DNA of 64,000 bases from DYJB01 sp963777165 (GCA_963777165.1 CAVZPO010000002.1:124001-188000), one strand, 5' to 3'; positions 1 through 9,157 are shown, counted from the stretch's first letter. Program-made: numbers and translations. Notes: a model not told the origin generated them from the sequence alone.

Positions 1-409
1 TGGGGTGAATTCGCCGAGCAAACCGGGATCACGGCCGTGGTGCACCTGCGCCCCGGCGGGCCCGCCGCGTTCCAGGGGCACCGTGCCGCACGCATTTCTC
101 TGGCTGGGAATCGCCGAAGAAGGCGACGCCGCGCCCGCCGATCGCTGGCTGGCCGGCCAATTCGTTGCCGATTGCCTGCAGGCCGGGAGCAAGGTCCTGC
201 TGCACAGCAGCCTGGGCCGCCACCGCACTCGTTGGGTGTACGTCGCCTGGGCCATCGTCGACGGGCGCTCGGCGCAGGCTGCCCTGCGCCAGGCTGGGGC
301 GAAGCCTTGGCTCTCGCCCTATCACACGTCGCCGGAGCTATGGGACGCCTTTGCCCGCGATGTCCGTCGTGGTCGCCGGGGTGCGCCCGCGGGGCTGGCA
401 GGAGACTAG
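1..409 (+). CDS. Dual-specificity-phosphatase-like protein, 5'-truncated and frameshifted, active-site Cys replaced by Ser
   Basis: The gene enters from the left edge. The first bases read sensibly in frame 1 (FAEQTGITAVVHLRPGG), but from about base 75-90 the family-like reading continues in frame 2 (FLWLGIAEEGDAAPADRW) to a stop at 407-409. A one-base indel in or near a GGGG run is therefore likely. The phosphatase loop is visible as HSSLGRHRT, matching HCxxGxxRT except that the catalytic Cys is Ser. As read, the protein could bind phosphate but not form the cysteinyl-phosphate intermediate. It is followed after 15 bases by the DUF429 gene, so the two are probably co-transcribed. The fold assignment is inferred from this loop and the preceding hydrophobic strand; a substrate cannot be named. 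Confidence 0.5.
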   Translation, partial: GVNSPSKPGSRPWCTCAPAGPPRSRGTVPHAFLWLGIAEEGDAAPADRWLAGQFVADCLQAGSKVLLHSSLGRHRTRWVYVAWAIVDGRSAQAALRQAGAKPWLSPYHTSPELWDAFARDVRRGRRGAPAGLAGD

Positions 410-424
410 GACACGGAGGAAGGC

Positions 425-1336
425 ATGTTGTTCAGCGACGCTCTTTACATCGGCATCGATCCCACGGCAGGCAAACGCCCGATGCACTTTGCAGCCCTCG
501 ACCGCGATCTCAAGCTGGTGGCGATGGACTCGGGGGATGCGGAAAGCGTGCTGGCCTTCATCGCCGGTGTGCAGTCGGGAGTCGTGGCCATCGACGCGCC
601 GCAGTCACCCAATCAGGGCTTGATGCTGCGCGCCGAAGTGCGCCGGAGATTCAACCTTCGCCCCGGCAGCCGGACGTGGGGGCAGTGGAAGGTGTGCGAA
701 TACGAGCTCCGGCGGCGGAACATCCGGCTGTACAACACGCCGGCCAAGGAGAAGGACGCCCCGGCCTGGATGCGCCAGGGCTTCTCCCTCTACCGGCGGC
801 TGTCGTCGATGGGGTTCACGCAATTCGTGGCCGGCGAATCGCGGACCGATCGGATGATGATTGAAGTCCATCCACACGCCTGCTTCGCCGCGCTCCTCGG
901 CCGGCGGCCGTTCCTTAAGGGGACGCTCGAGGGACGCCTGCAGCGGCAGCTGGTCCTGTATGTGGAGGGCTTTGAGGTCGCCAATCCGGTGCACGTACTC
1001 GAGGAGATCACTCGCCACCACCTGCTCACCGGCGACCTGCCGCTGAGCGGCCTGCACGACCACGATCAACTGGACGCGCTGATGGCAGCCTACACGGCCT
1101 ACCTGGTGGGGATCAAACCGGCGCGCGTCTCGCAGGTCGGGGACCGGGACGAAGGATTGATCACGCTGCCCGCGGCGGAGCTCAAGCGTTCTACCACTAG
1201 CCCGAGCGGCCGCAGCCTCCCCGGGTGCCGCGGGGCAGCACCCGGCGCAACGGATGGTGCGCGGCCGCTTCGGGCGCCTCACGCTCGATCGAGTCCTCGT
1301 ACGCTGCCGGCAGACAACCCCATCCCGGTGCCTTGA
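425..1336 (+). CDS. DUF429 family protein (RNase H-like fold), probable 3' frameshift
   Basis: The start at 425 is preceded by a clear Shine-Dalgarno sequence (GGAGGAAGGC). The protein opens with the DUF429 strand LYIGIDPTAGKR and has the second acidic motif VAIDAPQSPNQG near residue 56, then IEVHPHACFAALLG and a C-terminal HDQLDALMAAYTAYL helix. DUF429 proteins adopt an RNase H-like fold and are predicted nucleases; the exact role is unknown. The last ~50 residues after LPAAELK are Arg/Pro/Ser-rich and unlike the family. Shifting one frame at about 1188 gives ELKAFYH and a stop at 1198-1200, so the true end is probably 1200 and a G has been lost. Confidence 0.75.
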   Translation: MLFSDALYIGIDPTAGKRPMHFAALDRDLKLVAMDSGDAESVLAFIAGVQSGVVAIDAPQSPNQGLMLRAEVRRRFNLRPGSRTWGQWKVCEYELRRRNIRLYNTPAKEKDAPAWMRQGFSLYRRLSSMGFTQFVAGESRTDRMMIEVHPHACFAALLGRRPFLKGTLEGRLQRQLVLYVEGFEVANPVHVLEEITRHHLLTGDLPLSGLHDHDQLDALMAAYTAYLVGIKPARVSQVGDRDEGLITLPAAELKRSTTSPSGRSLPGCRGAAPGATDGARPLRAPHARSSPRTLPADNPIPVP

Positions 1337-1395
1337 GCACTGAGCGGCAGGGGACCCACGCGCATGTGACGCATAGCAGACGGGGGATTCACGCG

Positions 1396-3028
1396 TTAGT
1401 CCGAGCGGGCGCGGTCCGTGACGTTGATCATGTTGTACAGCCGGCTGTCGTCCAGGGTGAAGTAGCTTTCGTCAGGAAGGAGGGGCCGGCTTTCGCCGAG
1501 GAGGACATCGAGCAGGACGCGGAAGGAATTGACCGGGGAGATGGACGGATACAAGCGGCGCGTCACCTCCGCCGGCACTAGGTAGGCGTTCAGGATGCTC
1601 ATGCGCTCGCGCATGTTACTGGTGAGCGGCTTGGAATAGCTCATGTGGGCGCCCGGGCCGTGGTCGCCCTGCAGGATGATGATCGGCGGGCGCTCCGAGT
1701 TCTCAAGGATGCGCTCGATCGCAGTGCTGAGAAGCGTGTCAAGGGAGAGGAGCTGGTCCTTATAGCGCGCGATGTACTCTTCGGGGTCGTATTCCTCGAT
1801 ATCCATCAGGCGGAAAGGCCGTGTCTGGACAACCTCCTCGCCATTGGGCCCAAAGACGAACGGCGGATGGGGCACGAGGATGTGGGCGAAGACGAAGTGC
1901 GGGCCCTGAAGCTGGGCGACCCCGGGCAGCTGTTCCAGTGTGAACAGGACCCGGCGGCGGTGATCGCGATAGGGCTGGCTGATCAGGCTTCGGGCAAGGA
2001 CCTGCCCCTCGGAGATCTTGTCCAGGGCCGGGCGCAACATGGTCGTCTGGAGAAGCAAGATCTCGAATTCGTTCACGCCACGCGCCACCCATTCGAGCGG
2101 GGACGCAGAGGAAGCCCCCCCCAGGACCAGACAGGTACACATTGGCTCCTGTCAATTCGGTGGGCGGATAACCTGTCTCGAAGCCGACGGTGTGGTAGCC
2201 GGCTGTCCTGAGCGACTGCGCGACGAGGCTGTTCTGGATCATCTCGATCAAGGGCTGACGATTGGCCGACTTCAGACCCTGCGTCTTGACAATCTCGTCC
2301 AGGTACTGCATGTTCAGGGCGGATGCGAGCGATAGGATGGTCTTGGAGTCGTTGCTCCTGGCGTCTGCGGCCACGTAGAAGCCTCGCTGTTCCAGGAAGC
2401 GCAAGAAATCCGTGTTGTCGATCCCGTAGAGATCCGCGAGGACATCCGACCGGCCGTAGCCGTCCAGGATGATGTAGTAGATGTCGGGCAATGCCTCGAC
2501 GGAGGCCGTCCCACTCCCGCCGAGGTCCGTCGTCGCACCCGGTCGCACGGCCAGCGTCGTCCGCATCACCCCCACGGCCAGGGACGAGGCGGGGAGGACC
2601 AACGTCAAAGCACCAAGCGCAAGGGCCCATCTGGGCGAGACACGTGACCCCACCCGCACGACCACCCAGACCCAGACGAGGCCGGCTCCAATCCAGAGGG
2701 GCATCAGGTAACGGTGGCGGCCGAGCACCACGCCGCTGATCTCCACCTGCCGCACCAGGTCGTACACATGCCCGTAGCTGAAGAACAGGAGCAGCGCGCC
2801 GATGACCAGCAGGGCCGCCCTGGGCCAATCGTGGAGTGCGAGCCGCGCAATGCCGAGCGCCAGGAGCGAGCCGGCGACCACAACGATCGCCGATCGGCCG
2901 GCGGAGAGCAGCCGCACCTGCCCCGCGTTGCTCGAGAGCAGGTTGAGCACGCGGGAAGAGGGAGAACAGCACCACCGCGCCGATCGCCGGCAGGGCCGAC
3001 GACCTCGGTGGACGCACAGGTGTGGCCA
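1396..3028 (-). CDS. Membrane sulfatase-like hydrolase/transferase (LTA-synthase/alkaline-phosphatase superfamily), two apparent frameshifts
   Basis: Three reading frames join into one protein. An N-terminal membrane segment (MATPVRPPRSSALPAIGAVV, start 3028) runs to about 2950. The main frame then holds further membrane helices (VVVAGSLLALGIARL, AALLVIGALLLFF) and the first catalytic half (PDIYYIILDGYGRSD; nucleophile region SNDSKTILSLASALN). After a run of eight C at 2115-2122 the third frame holds the second half (HFVFAHILVPHPPFVF; metal ligands in ILQGDHGP) and the stop at 1396. Proteins of this superfamily transfer or hydrolyse phospho- or sulfo-esters at the outer membrane face. With both catalytic halves intact, the shifts look like assembly errors or a recent lesion. 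It is divergent from the gene at 3241. Confidence 0.65.
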
Positions 3029-3240
3029 TGTGCCTGGTGTGCTCCTGGAGGGCGCCTCCGATACGGCAGACGACCGCAGGCAGGATTCTACCTGTGTTTA
3101 GGGCACCCCAGCGCACGCGGCATGTCCCCGCTGCGAGTCTCCTGCGACGCCGATTCGCGCCTCCCCCCGCCGCCAGCCAGGCGAGTTTGGCGGTATCATC
3201 CCCCAGAAGTTCATGCACGCTGCTCAGGGGAGGCGGCCTG

Positions 3241-5115
3241 ATGACCGACACGCGGTTCCTGCGCGCCGTTGAAGCGACCTCGATCATGCTGTTCTTCCTG
3301 CAGGCGCTGCGGGTCGTCTTCTCCGTGCTCTTCGGCATCATCTACGACCAGGTCTTCGCCGGGTCGCCCGACGCCTGGCTGCCCGTCAGCGTGCTCCTGG
3401 TGTTCCTGGCCCTGGCGCTTCCGGCGGTGGCGCCGCGCAGTCCGGGTCACGCCTGGTTGGCGATCCTTGCCGGCTTGACCGCGGTGGCGCGCATCGCCCT
3501 GACCTTCAACGACGCATCTCTTCGCTACTGGGGGGCGTTGGTTGTCCTGGCTTCCGCCGGGCTGTATCTGGCGGGCCTGCTGACGGCGCGGCGTTCGCTT
3601 GCCCTTCCATCGCTGCTCACGGCGTTGGCGCTCGACCAGGTCCTGCGCGCCGTCGGCCAGACGTTTGACCTCAGCCTGCAGCCCATCTGGCTGCCAGCCC
3701 AGATCCTGTGGGCGGCACTGATCATCGGCATCGCCCTGGCCCTGGCGTGGATGGGAACCGTCGGTGATCGCCAGGCAAATCTGTTCGGCGTGCGCGCCTC
3801 GCTCGGGCTGGGCGGTTTGTTGTTCCTTGAGACTTCGTTGCTCGCGCTTCCAAACGGCGTGGCGCGCTGGAGCGGGGCGCCGTACGCCGTCTTTGCGCCC
3901 CTGCTGTTCGTGCTCACACTCCTGCCGACGGTGCCGCGGCTGCGGCACGAGCTCGGGAACCGGTTGGCGTCGAGACCGCTCCTCCGGCTGGGCGTCCCGG
4001 TGGGTCTCGCCGCCAGCCTGATGGTGGCCTACTTCGGACGCGACCTGGTCGGCGCCGTCGGGGTCGTCCTGGCGGCGATCCTGGCGCTCGGCTGCCTGGT
4101 GATCGTGCTGGACGGACGTTCTCCGCGGCAGCGCTCGGTCGGACAGATGCTGGCCCTGGCCTTCGGGCTGGTGCTCGTCCTCAACTTCCTCAATGCGTTC
4201 GCGTTCACCTATCCCTATGCCGTCCCGCAGATGCGCGGGATGGGGTGGATCGTCTACCTGGCGGCGTGTGTGGCGGTGATCGTCGGCGCCTCCTCCCAGC
4301 GCCCCGTCGCGTTGGCATGGCAGGAGTTCTCCGCTCGCCCGACGCGCACCCTCCTCGCCGGCCTGGCCGGCCTGGCGATTATCCTTGGCGCTGTCTGGCC
4401 GCAGCCGGCCGCGGCGCTGCCGTCCGACGGCACCCTGCGAGTGGCGACCTACAACATCCACTACGGCTACGACGCCGAGTGGCACTTCAACCTCGACCAC
4501 ATGGCCGACGCTATCGCCGAAGCCGGGGTCGACGCCATCGCGCTGCAGGAAGTGGACACCGGCCGGATGACGAGCTACGTCGTGGATGACGCGCTGTACC
4601 TGGCGCACCGCCTAAGGATGAATGTCGCTTACCTCCCCGCGGTCGAGCACCTGACCGGCATCGCCGTGCTGTACAAAGGCCCCACGGCGCCCACCTCGAT
4701 GGCCCTGCTGAGCAGCCTGCAGGAGCAAACCGGCATCGTGGGGGTCCAACTCGAACTGGACCACAAACCGTTGCACGCCTTCGGCATTTGGATGGGACTG
4801 TCAAACGAAGACACGCTTGGACAGATCACAGAGGCGTTGGCATTCATCGGAGACCGGACGCCGGCGTCCTTCGGGGGCGACTTCAACACCGAGGACGGCA
4901 GCCCGGTCGCCCAGGCCGTCGTGCAGGCCGGTTTCGAGGATCCCTTCACCCGGCTCGGACAGACACCGCCGCCGCCGACCGACCCCGCCCTGGATCCCGA
5001 CAAGCGCATCGACTACGTCTGGCTGCGAGGGCTGACTCCCCTTCGGGCCTGGGTAGCCGACTCACTGGCCTCCGATCACCGGTTGGTTGTCGCCGAGGTT
5101 CAGGTCCGGCCCTGA
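3241..5115 (+). CDS. Polytopic membrane protein with C-terminal endonuclease/exonuclease/phosphatase domain
   Basis: The start at 3241 was chosen because GGGGAGG lies seven bases upstream and MTDTRFLRAVEATSIML begins the first helix; the longer open frame upstream is non-coding. Residues 1-395 contain about 10-12 hydrophobic helices. Residues ~398-624 form an EEP-fold domain with the metal and catalytic motifs YNIHYG (~404), LQEVD (~436), GGDFNTED (~546) and a final SDH (~611). All key residues are present. The EEP fold hydrolyses phosphodiesters or phosphomonoesters such as inositol phosphates, sphingomyelin or DNA; a lipid or glycan-lipid substrate is suggested by the membrane part. It lies nine bases before a hydrolase gene and is probably in one operon with it. 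Confidence 0.8.
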   Translation: MTDTRFLRAVEATSIMLFFLQALRVVFSVLFGIIYDQVFAGSPDAWLPVSVLLVFLALALPAVAPRSPGHAWLAILAGLTAVARIALTFNDASLRYWGALVVLASAGLYLAGLLTARRSLALPSLLTALALDQVLRAVGQTFDLSLQPIWLPAQILWAALIIGIALALAWMGTVGDRQANLFGVRASLGLGGLLFLETSLLALPNGVARWSGAPYAVFAPLLFVLTLLPTVPRLRHELGNRLASRPLLRLGVPVGLAASLMVAYFGRDLVGAVGVVLAAILALGCLVIVLDGRSPRQRSVGQMLALAFGLVLVLNFLNAFAFTYPYAVPQMRGMGWIVYLAACVAVIVGASSQRPVALAWQEFSARPTRTLLAGLAGLAIILGAVWPQPAAALPSDGTLRVATYNIHYGYDAEWHFNLDHMADAIAEAGVDAIALQEVDTGRMTSYVVDDALYLAHRLRMNVAYLPAVEHLTGIAVLYKGPTAPTSMALLSSLQEQTGIVGVQLELDHKPLHAFGIWMGLSNEDTLGQITEALAFIGDRTPASFGGDFNTEDGSPVAQAVVQAGFEDPFTRLGQTPPPPTDPALDPDKRIDYVWLRGLTPLRAWVADSLASDHRLVVAEVQVRP

Positions 5116-5123
5116 TCCCGGTG

Positions 5124-5966
5124 ATGCCGCACGCCGCGAGAACGCCCATCGGCCTCGAGTACCGGCTGGACCTATCTCCGGCGAAGGACGCCCCCGTCGT
5201 CCTCTTGCTGCATGGCCTGGGATCGTGCGGAGAGGATTGGGCGCTGCAGCGGCCTACTCTCCTGCCGCATTTCAGCCTGCTCGCTCCAGACCTGCGCGGG
5301 CAAGGAGCTTCGCCCATGCCCCCCGGGTGGCCGACGATCGCGGATCTGGCGGGCGATGTTCGGCTCCTGCTCGATCGGCTGGAGATTCGAGTGGCGCACA
5401 TCGTCGGCCTGTCCTTGGGCGGGGCAGTGGCGCTGCAAATGGCAGCTGATGAGCCGGCACGCTTACGCTCACTGGTCGCCGTGAACGCCTTTGCCCGCCT
5501 GCGAGCCACGCGCGGCTCGCTACGCCGAGGGATCGAACGAACGTGGCTGGCAGCGACGGGACGCATGGACGAGCTCGGCCGCCGCGTGGCCGACGGCCTG
5601 TTCCCCGACCGGGGGCAGGAGGCGTTTCGGGCCGCGGCTGCAGCGCGTCTGGCAGGCAACCGGCCGCTGACGTACATCAGGCTGTTGGCCGCCGTCGGCC
5701 GCTTCGACCTGCGTTCCCGCCTGGAGGAGATCCGCGCCCCGACGCTCGTCGTCGTCGGCGAACAGGACACCACCGTGCCGCTTCGTTGCAAGCTGGAGCT
5801 GGCGGCGCACATCCCGGGCGCCCGCCTGGCACGCTTCCCCGGCTCACGCCATGTGACGCCGCTCGACGACGCCGCAGCATTCTCGGCACGACTGCTCGAG
5901 TTCCTCCAATCGGTCGAGCATGGGGCGCCCTTTGATACGACCCCTCAGCAGGAGACGATCTCATGA
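5124..5966 (+). CDS. Alpha/beta hydrolase
   Basis: A 280-residue alpha/beta-hydrolase fold protein. The oxyanion-strand motif LLLHGLGSCGEDW is followed by the nucleophile elbow GLSLGG (Ser97). The acid is in VVGEQDTTVP (Asp215) and the catalytic His in GSRHVTP (His243), so a full triad is present. The start is ATG 5124, with GTG 5121 as an alternative, nine bases after the preceding stop. The 3' end overlaps the next start as ATGA. No signal peptide is visible, so it is probably cytoplasmic. The substrate cannot be read from sequence; esters, lactones or C-C bonds are all possible. Confidence 0.85.
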   Translation: MPHAARTPIGLEYRLDLSPAKDAPVVLLLHGLGSCGEDWALQRPTLLPHFSLLAPDLRGQGASPMPPGWPTIADLAGDVRLLLDRLEIRVAHIVGLSLGGAVALQMAADEPARLRSLVAVNAFARLRATRGSLRRGIERTWLAATGRMDELGRRVADGLFPDRGQEAFRAAAAARLAGNRPLTYIRLLAAVGRFDLRSRLEEIRAPTLVVVGEQDTTVPLRCKLELAAHIPGARLARFPGSRHVTPLDDAAAFSARLLEFLQSVEHGAPFDTTPQQETIS

Positions 5967-6316
5967 AGTGGGAAGGCTGGCTGCCGGTTGCTGTCTCGAT
6001 CGTGGTCATCGTCCTGGTGGCGGTGATCCAACGCTACTCGCGGACGCTGGCGGCCATCACCGCCACGATGCCGCTCAACATTCCGCTCTCGCTGTGGATC
6101 GTCTCCGAGGCGTCCGGCGACGACCGCGCCAGCGTGGTCTCGTTCATGGACGGGATGCTGTGGGGAATCTTTCCCACCGTCGTGTTCGTCATCGTCGCCT
6201 GGGTGGCAGTGCGGGCAGGCTGGAAAGCGGGGGCTACGATCGCCGTCGGATATGCGGCCTGGGCGGCGGCTGTGGCGGTGTTCTTTGGGGTTCGCCGGTG
6301 GACCGGGGGCGGATAG
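5963..6316 (+). CDS. Small integral membrane protein, unknown function
   Basis: A 117-residue protein with about four hydrophobic helices (PVAVSIVVIVLVAVIQ; MPLNIPLSLWIVS; GIFPTVVFVIVAWVAV; AVGYAAWAAAVAVFFG). It overlaps the hydrolase stop by four bases and has AGGAGA eight bases upstream, so it is translationally coupled. It ends in an Arg-Arg-Trp-Thr-Gly tail. No catalytic motif is visible. Its position as third gene after a membrane EEP phosphodiesterase and a hydrolase suggests a shared membrane-associated job, but this is inference only. Confidence 0.65.
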   Translation: MKWEGWLPVAVSIVVIVLVAVIQRYSRTLAAITATMPLNIPLSLWIVSEASGDDRASVVSFMDGMLWGIFPTVVFVIVAWVAVRAGWKAGATIAVGYAAWAAAVAVFFGVRRWTGGG

Positions 6317-6326
6317 GAAGTCGGTT

Positions 6327-7070
6327 CTAACCCTGCAGCTCGCTCTCGATCACCGCCTGGAACTCCGACAGCGGCTGGGCGCCGACGAGCGGCAGACCGT
6401 TGATGAAGAATGTCGGGGTTCCGCTGACGCCCAGGCCGGCGGCGTAGCGGGCATCCGCCTGAACCTCGTCGTCGTATTTCCCGGAATCGAGGCAAGCCAG
6501 GAGCCCCTCGACGTTTAGCCCCAGGCGGGTTGCATACTGCTGATAGGCCTCGCGTCCCAGCTCGAGCCCTCCGCTCAAGAGTGAATCGTGAAACGGCCAG
6601 TAGGCATCCTGCTCGCCGGCGCACTGCGCCGCCTGGGCCGCCACCGTCGATTCCTGGCTGGTGATCGGGAAATCGCGGTATACGAAACGGATCTGGTCCG
6701 GATAGGCCGCCATCAACGGCTGGAAGGTCTCCGCGTGCCACTTCTCGCAGTACGGACAGTTGTAGTCGCTGAACTCGATGATCGTGATCGGTGCGTCAGC
6801 CGGGCCGAGTGCCGGGTCATCGTCCGCGCTGACCTCCAGACGGGTCGGAGCCTGCGGCTCGCCCACCGCGGCGACGGCCGCCGGCGCGGGTGTGCGTCCC
6901 CAGAACAGGAAGCCGGTCGCCAGCCCGACGACGAAGGCCAGGGGAATCAACGCCGAGTAGACATGGCCACGCTTGAAGTGCAGGCTGTCGCCCCGGATTT
7001 CAGGCCCGCCGGTCCCGGCGGACGTCACGGGCTCTGCGGATGGCACGAGCGGATCGGAGGCGGTGGGCAT
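6327..7070 (-). CDS. DsbA-family membrane-anchored thiol oxidoreductase
   Basis: A 247-residue protein with one N-terminal membrane helix (residues ~38-57, ending in FLFWG) and an extracytoplasmic thioredoxin domain. The active site CPYC (Cys105, Cys108) sits in EFSDYNCPYCEKWH, followed by FVYRDFPIT and the cis-Pro region VSGTPTFFING. This matches the DsbA / BdbD / thioredoxin_4 group that forms or isomerises disulfides in exported proteins. The gene is transcribed convergently with the small membrane protein and divergently from the gene at 7168. A TACAAT hexamer ends only seven bases upstream of the ATG, so the transcript could be leaderless. Confidence 0.88.
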   Translation of the reverse strand: MPTASDPLVPSAEPVTSAGTGGPEIRGDSLHFKRGHVYSALIPLAFVVGLATGFLFWGRTPAPAAVAAVGEPQAPTRLEVSADDDPALGPADAPITIIEFSDYNCPYCEKWHAETFQPLMAAYPDQIRFVYRDFPITSQESTVAAQAAQCAGEQDAYWPFHDSLLSGGLELGREAYQQYATRLGLNVEGLLACLDSGKYDDEVQADARYAAGLGVSGTPTFFINGLPLVGAQPLSEFQAVIESELQG

Positions 7071-7076
7071 GCGGCG

Positions 7077-7082
7077 ATTGTA
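7077..7082 (-). promoter_or_regulatory. Candidate -10 box for the DsbA-like gene
   Basis: TACAAT reads on the minus strand immediately upstream of the ATG at 7070. Normal spacing would put the transcription start at or within one or two bases of the A of the ATG. No convincing -35 hexamer is visible. Confidence 0.35.
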
Positions 7083-7116
7083 ACATGTGCACTGGGGTCG
7101 GCTGCCCGGCTGACCC

Positions 7117-7122
7117 TATAAT
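7117..7122 (+). promoter_or_regulatory. Candidate -10 box (TATAAT) for the gene at 7168
   Basis: A perfect TATAAT lies 45 bases upstream of the ATG at 7168, in the 97-base divergent gap. The -35 position carries no good TTGACA match, so an activator or an extended -10 type promoter is possible. Confidence 0.4.
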
Positions 7123-7167
7123 GGAAGGGGACACGAGACCGGGCGTCGCCCGAAGCGAGGACTCAGC

Positions 7168-7530
7168 ATGTACGAACGACGCGGCCAACCCCTGCTCGAT
7201 CGCCGAAGATTCCTTCGACGGCTGTGGCGCCACGTGCTTCTGGCGATGGGCGTCCTGCTCGCCGCGTGGGGGATCGGGATCCTGGGCTATCGACTTATCG
7301 CCGGGTTGACCTGGGTCGACGCCGTGATGAACGCGGCCATGATCCTGGGCGGTATGGGGCCGGTCAATCCCATCCCGACCACCGCGGGAAAGCTGTTCGC
7401 CGCAGGCTACGCGCTGTTTTCCGGCGTGGTCTTCCTGATGGCGGCCGGTGTGATCGGGGCGCCGCTCCTGCACCGGATCCTGCACCATTTCCACCTGGAG
7501 ATCGACGACACCCCGACACCGGAAGGCTGA
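7168..7530 (+). CDS. Two-helix ion-channel-like membrane protein without a canonical K+ filter
   Basis: A 120-residue protein with a basic N-terminus (DRRRFLRRLWRH), a first membrane helix (LLAMGVLLAAWGIGILGYRL), a short pore-like loop and a second helix (LFAAGYALFSGVVFLMAAGVI). The order helix / re-entrant loop / helix resembles the pore half of two-pore K+ channels, but the filter position reads ILGGMGPVNP (residues ~59-68) rather than TVGYG. Potassium selectivity is therefore unlikely to be standard. GAGGA lies eight bases before the ATG. The channel-like assignment is inferred from topology only. Confidence 0.55.
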   Translation: MYERRGQPLLDRRRFLRRLWRHVLLAMGVLLAAWGIGILGYRLIAGLTWVDAVMNAAMILGGMGPVNPIPTTAGKLFAAGYALFSGVVFLMAAGVIGAPLLHRILHHFHLEIDDTPTPEG

Positions 7531-7587
7531 GCGCAAGCGCCGCGCGGCGGGCAGACGCCGCCCGCGTGACCGACCGCGGAGAATTCT

Positions 7588-8502
7588 ATGCGGGCACTCG
7601 TCCTAAGTGGGGCGGGCAACTTCGGAGCGCTGCAAGCAGGCGCGGTCGAGGCTGTGCTCGAAACCGGCTTCCTCCCCGAGCTCATTGTCGGCACCTCGGC
7701 CGGCGCGCTGAATGGCTTGTTGCTGGCCTCCGACCCCACGCCGGGCGGAGCTCGACGCATGCAATCGGCGTGGAGGCAGGTCAGCCTGCGCGAGATCGGG
7801 ACCCCCGGGTGGTTGGGAAGCGTCCGCCGGCTGGTCACCCAACGTGACAGCCTTGTCCCCAGCGTTCCACTGGCGCGTTTCGTCGCCCGCAGCCTGGGCC
7901 TGGACCTCGAGACGTTCGGGCAATTGCAGGCGCGGTGCGGAATCCGGGCGCGAACGATGGCCGTGTGTATGGAGACCGGCGAACTGGTCGCCTTCGGCGA
8001 CCATGGCGACGACCGATTGATCGACGGGGCGATGAGCAGCACGGCCATTCCGCCCTACCTGCCGCCCTGGCGCGCCGGGGGGCGGCGCTACCTGGACGGA
8101 AGTGTCGTGTCCAAGCTCCCCTTGCTGGCGGCCATTGAGCGCGGCGCAACCCAGATCCTGGCGCTCAACGTCGTCAGCCTGTTCGGCGGGCCGCAGGCGG
8201 CGCATGGCATGACCGGAATCGCCAGCTATGCGATCTCGCTGGGGATCGAAGAAATGACCGCACGCGAGGTCGGCCTTGCCCGGCGGACCGGGGTCGAGCT
8301 CCACTTGCTCGATCTGCATTCGCCCCCTGAGATTGCTTTCTGGGATTTCTCGCGGGCCGATCGATTGATCGCCGCCGGGCAGCAGGCGGCACGATCCTGG
8401 ATCGAGTCGACGCCGCTTCGGTTTCGGGCACCCTGGCGCGCGGCCGCCCGGGTGTGGGTTGCTGGAATCGGACGTCGGCTGGAGCGCCTGGCCGGCGGGT
8501 AG
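7588..8502 (+). CDS. Patatin-like phospholipase / acyl hydrolase
   Basis: A 304-residue patatin-fold protein. The oxyanion loop reads SGAGNFGALQAGA, the nucleophile elbow GTSAG gives Ser37, and the dyad Asp lies in YLDGS (Asp170). The family uses a Ser-Asp dyad to release fatty acids from membrane lipids. Length and motif order match bacterial RssA/YlbK-type patatins. The start has GGAGA seven bases upstream. No signal peptide is visible, so it should act on the inner leaflet or on cytoplasmic lipids. Confidence 0.88.
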   Translation: MRALVLSGAGNFGALQAGAVEAVLETGFLPELIVGTSAGALNGLLLASDPTPGGARRMQSAWRQVSLREIGTPGWLGSVRRLVTQRDSLVPSVPLARFVARSLGLDLETFGQLQARCGIRARTMAVCMETGELVAFGDHGDDRLIDGAMSSTAIPPYLPPWRAGGRRYLDGSVVSKLPLLAAIERGATQILALNVVSLFGGPQAAHGMTGIASYAISLGIEEMTAREVGLARRTGVELHLLDLHSPPEIAFWDFSRADRLIAAGQQAARSWIESTPLRFRAPWRAAARVWVAGIGRRLERLAGG

Positions 8503-8738
8503 CTGCCTGCCAGAAGAAACCCCCAACGCATGCCTCGCCCCTGATCCCCTCCGCCTGCCGGATTCCCACACTCGCGAGAGCCAGCCCAATCAGGGGAAGG
8601 GGGCGACGGTGGGGGTTCGACAGTCATCCGCACGCTTGCGGCAACCCGGCGCACCTCGCCATCGCCTCCCGACGGCCGGCGTGGGGTTCACCTGTTGAGA
8701 CCGATGGCCGCATCGTCACTGCGTGTGGAAAGGACACC

Positions 8739-9116
8739 ATGACGCCCCTTTCGCCTGGAAACGAAGCGATTGACGTCGTGCGGCGATTCCATCAGGCGCT
8801 CAACGCGCGTGACCTGGAGGGCATGCTGGCATGCCTGACTGACGACACGGTCTTCGAGAATACGCATCCACCCCCGGACGGCACACGCTATGAGGGCCGC
8901 ACCGCGGTGCGCTCCTTCTGGGAAGAATTCCTGGAAGGATCATCCGCGGCCCGGTTCGAAGCGGAGGAAATCTTCGCCGCCGGCGATCGGTGTGTGATGC
9001 GCTGGGTCTACACCTGGATGGATGCCCGCGGCGCCGAAGAGCACATCCGCGGCGTCGACCTGTACCGTGTGCGGGGCGGGTTGATCGCCGAGAAACTGTC
9101 CTACGTCAAAGGATAG
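8739..9116 (+). CDS. SnoaL-like / NTF2-fold protein
   Basis: A 125-residue protein in the SnoaL-like cone fold: an N-terminal helix pair (IDVVRRFHQALNARDLEGML), the strand TDDTVFENTHPPPDG, then FWEEFLE and the paired strands RCVMRWVYTWMD and GVDLYRVRGGLIAEKLSYV. The ATG at 8739 follows a weak AAAGGA; the longer upstream frame lacks coding character. Members are small-ligand-binding proteins, isomerases or polyketide cyclases, so no reaction can be assigned. A strong hairpin overlaps its stop codon and separates it from the next gene. Confidence 0.75.
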   Translation: MTPLSPGNEAIDVVRRFHQALNARDLEGMLACLTDDTVFENTHPPPDGTRYEGRTAVRSFWEEFLEGSSAARFEAEEIFAAGDRCVMRWVYTWMDARGAEEHIRGVDLYRVRGGLIAEKLSYVKG

Positions 9117-9138
9117 CCGCGCCGCCCGGCGCGGCTAT
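9113..9138 (+). terminator. Strong hairpin at the SnoaL gene end
   Basis: A perfect 11-bp stem with a 4-base loop; the left arm is ATAGCCGCGCC and includes the stop codon. There is no T-tract, so it may be an mRNA-stabilising or weak-termination element rather than a classical terminator. Confidence 0.5.
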
Positions 9139-9157
9139 CTGCTCTCCAGGAGGCTGC

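Noticed and set aside
2115..2122. Programmed ribosomal frameshift at the C8 run in the sulfatase gene
   Set aside because: Other frameshifts in the window lack slippery sites, so a common sequencing-error explanation is simpler; not excluded.
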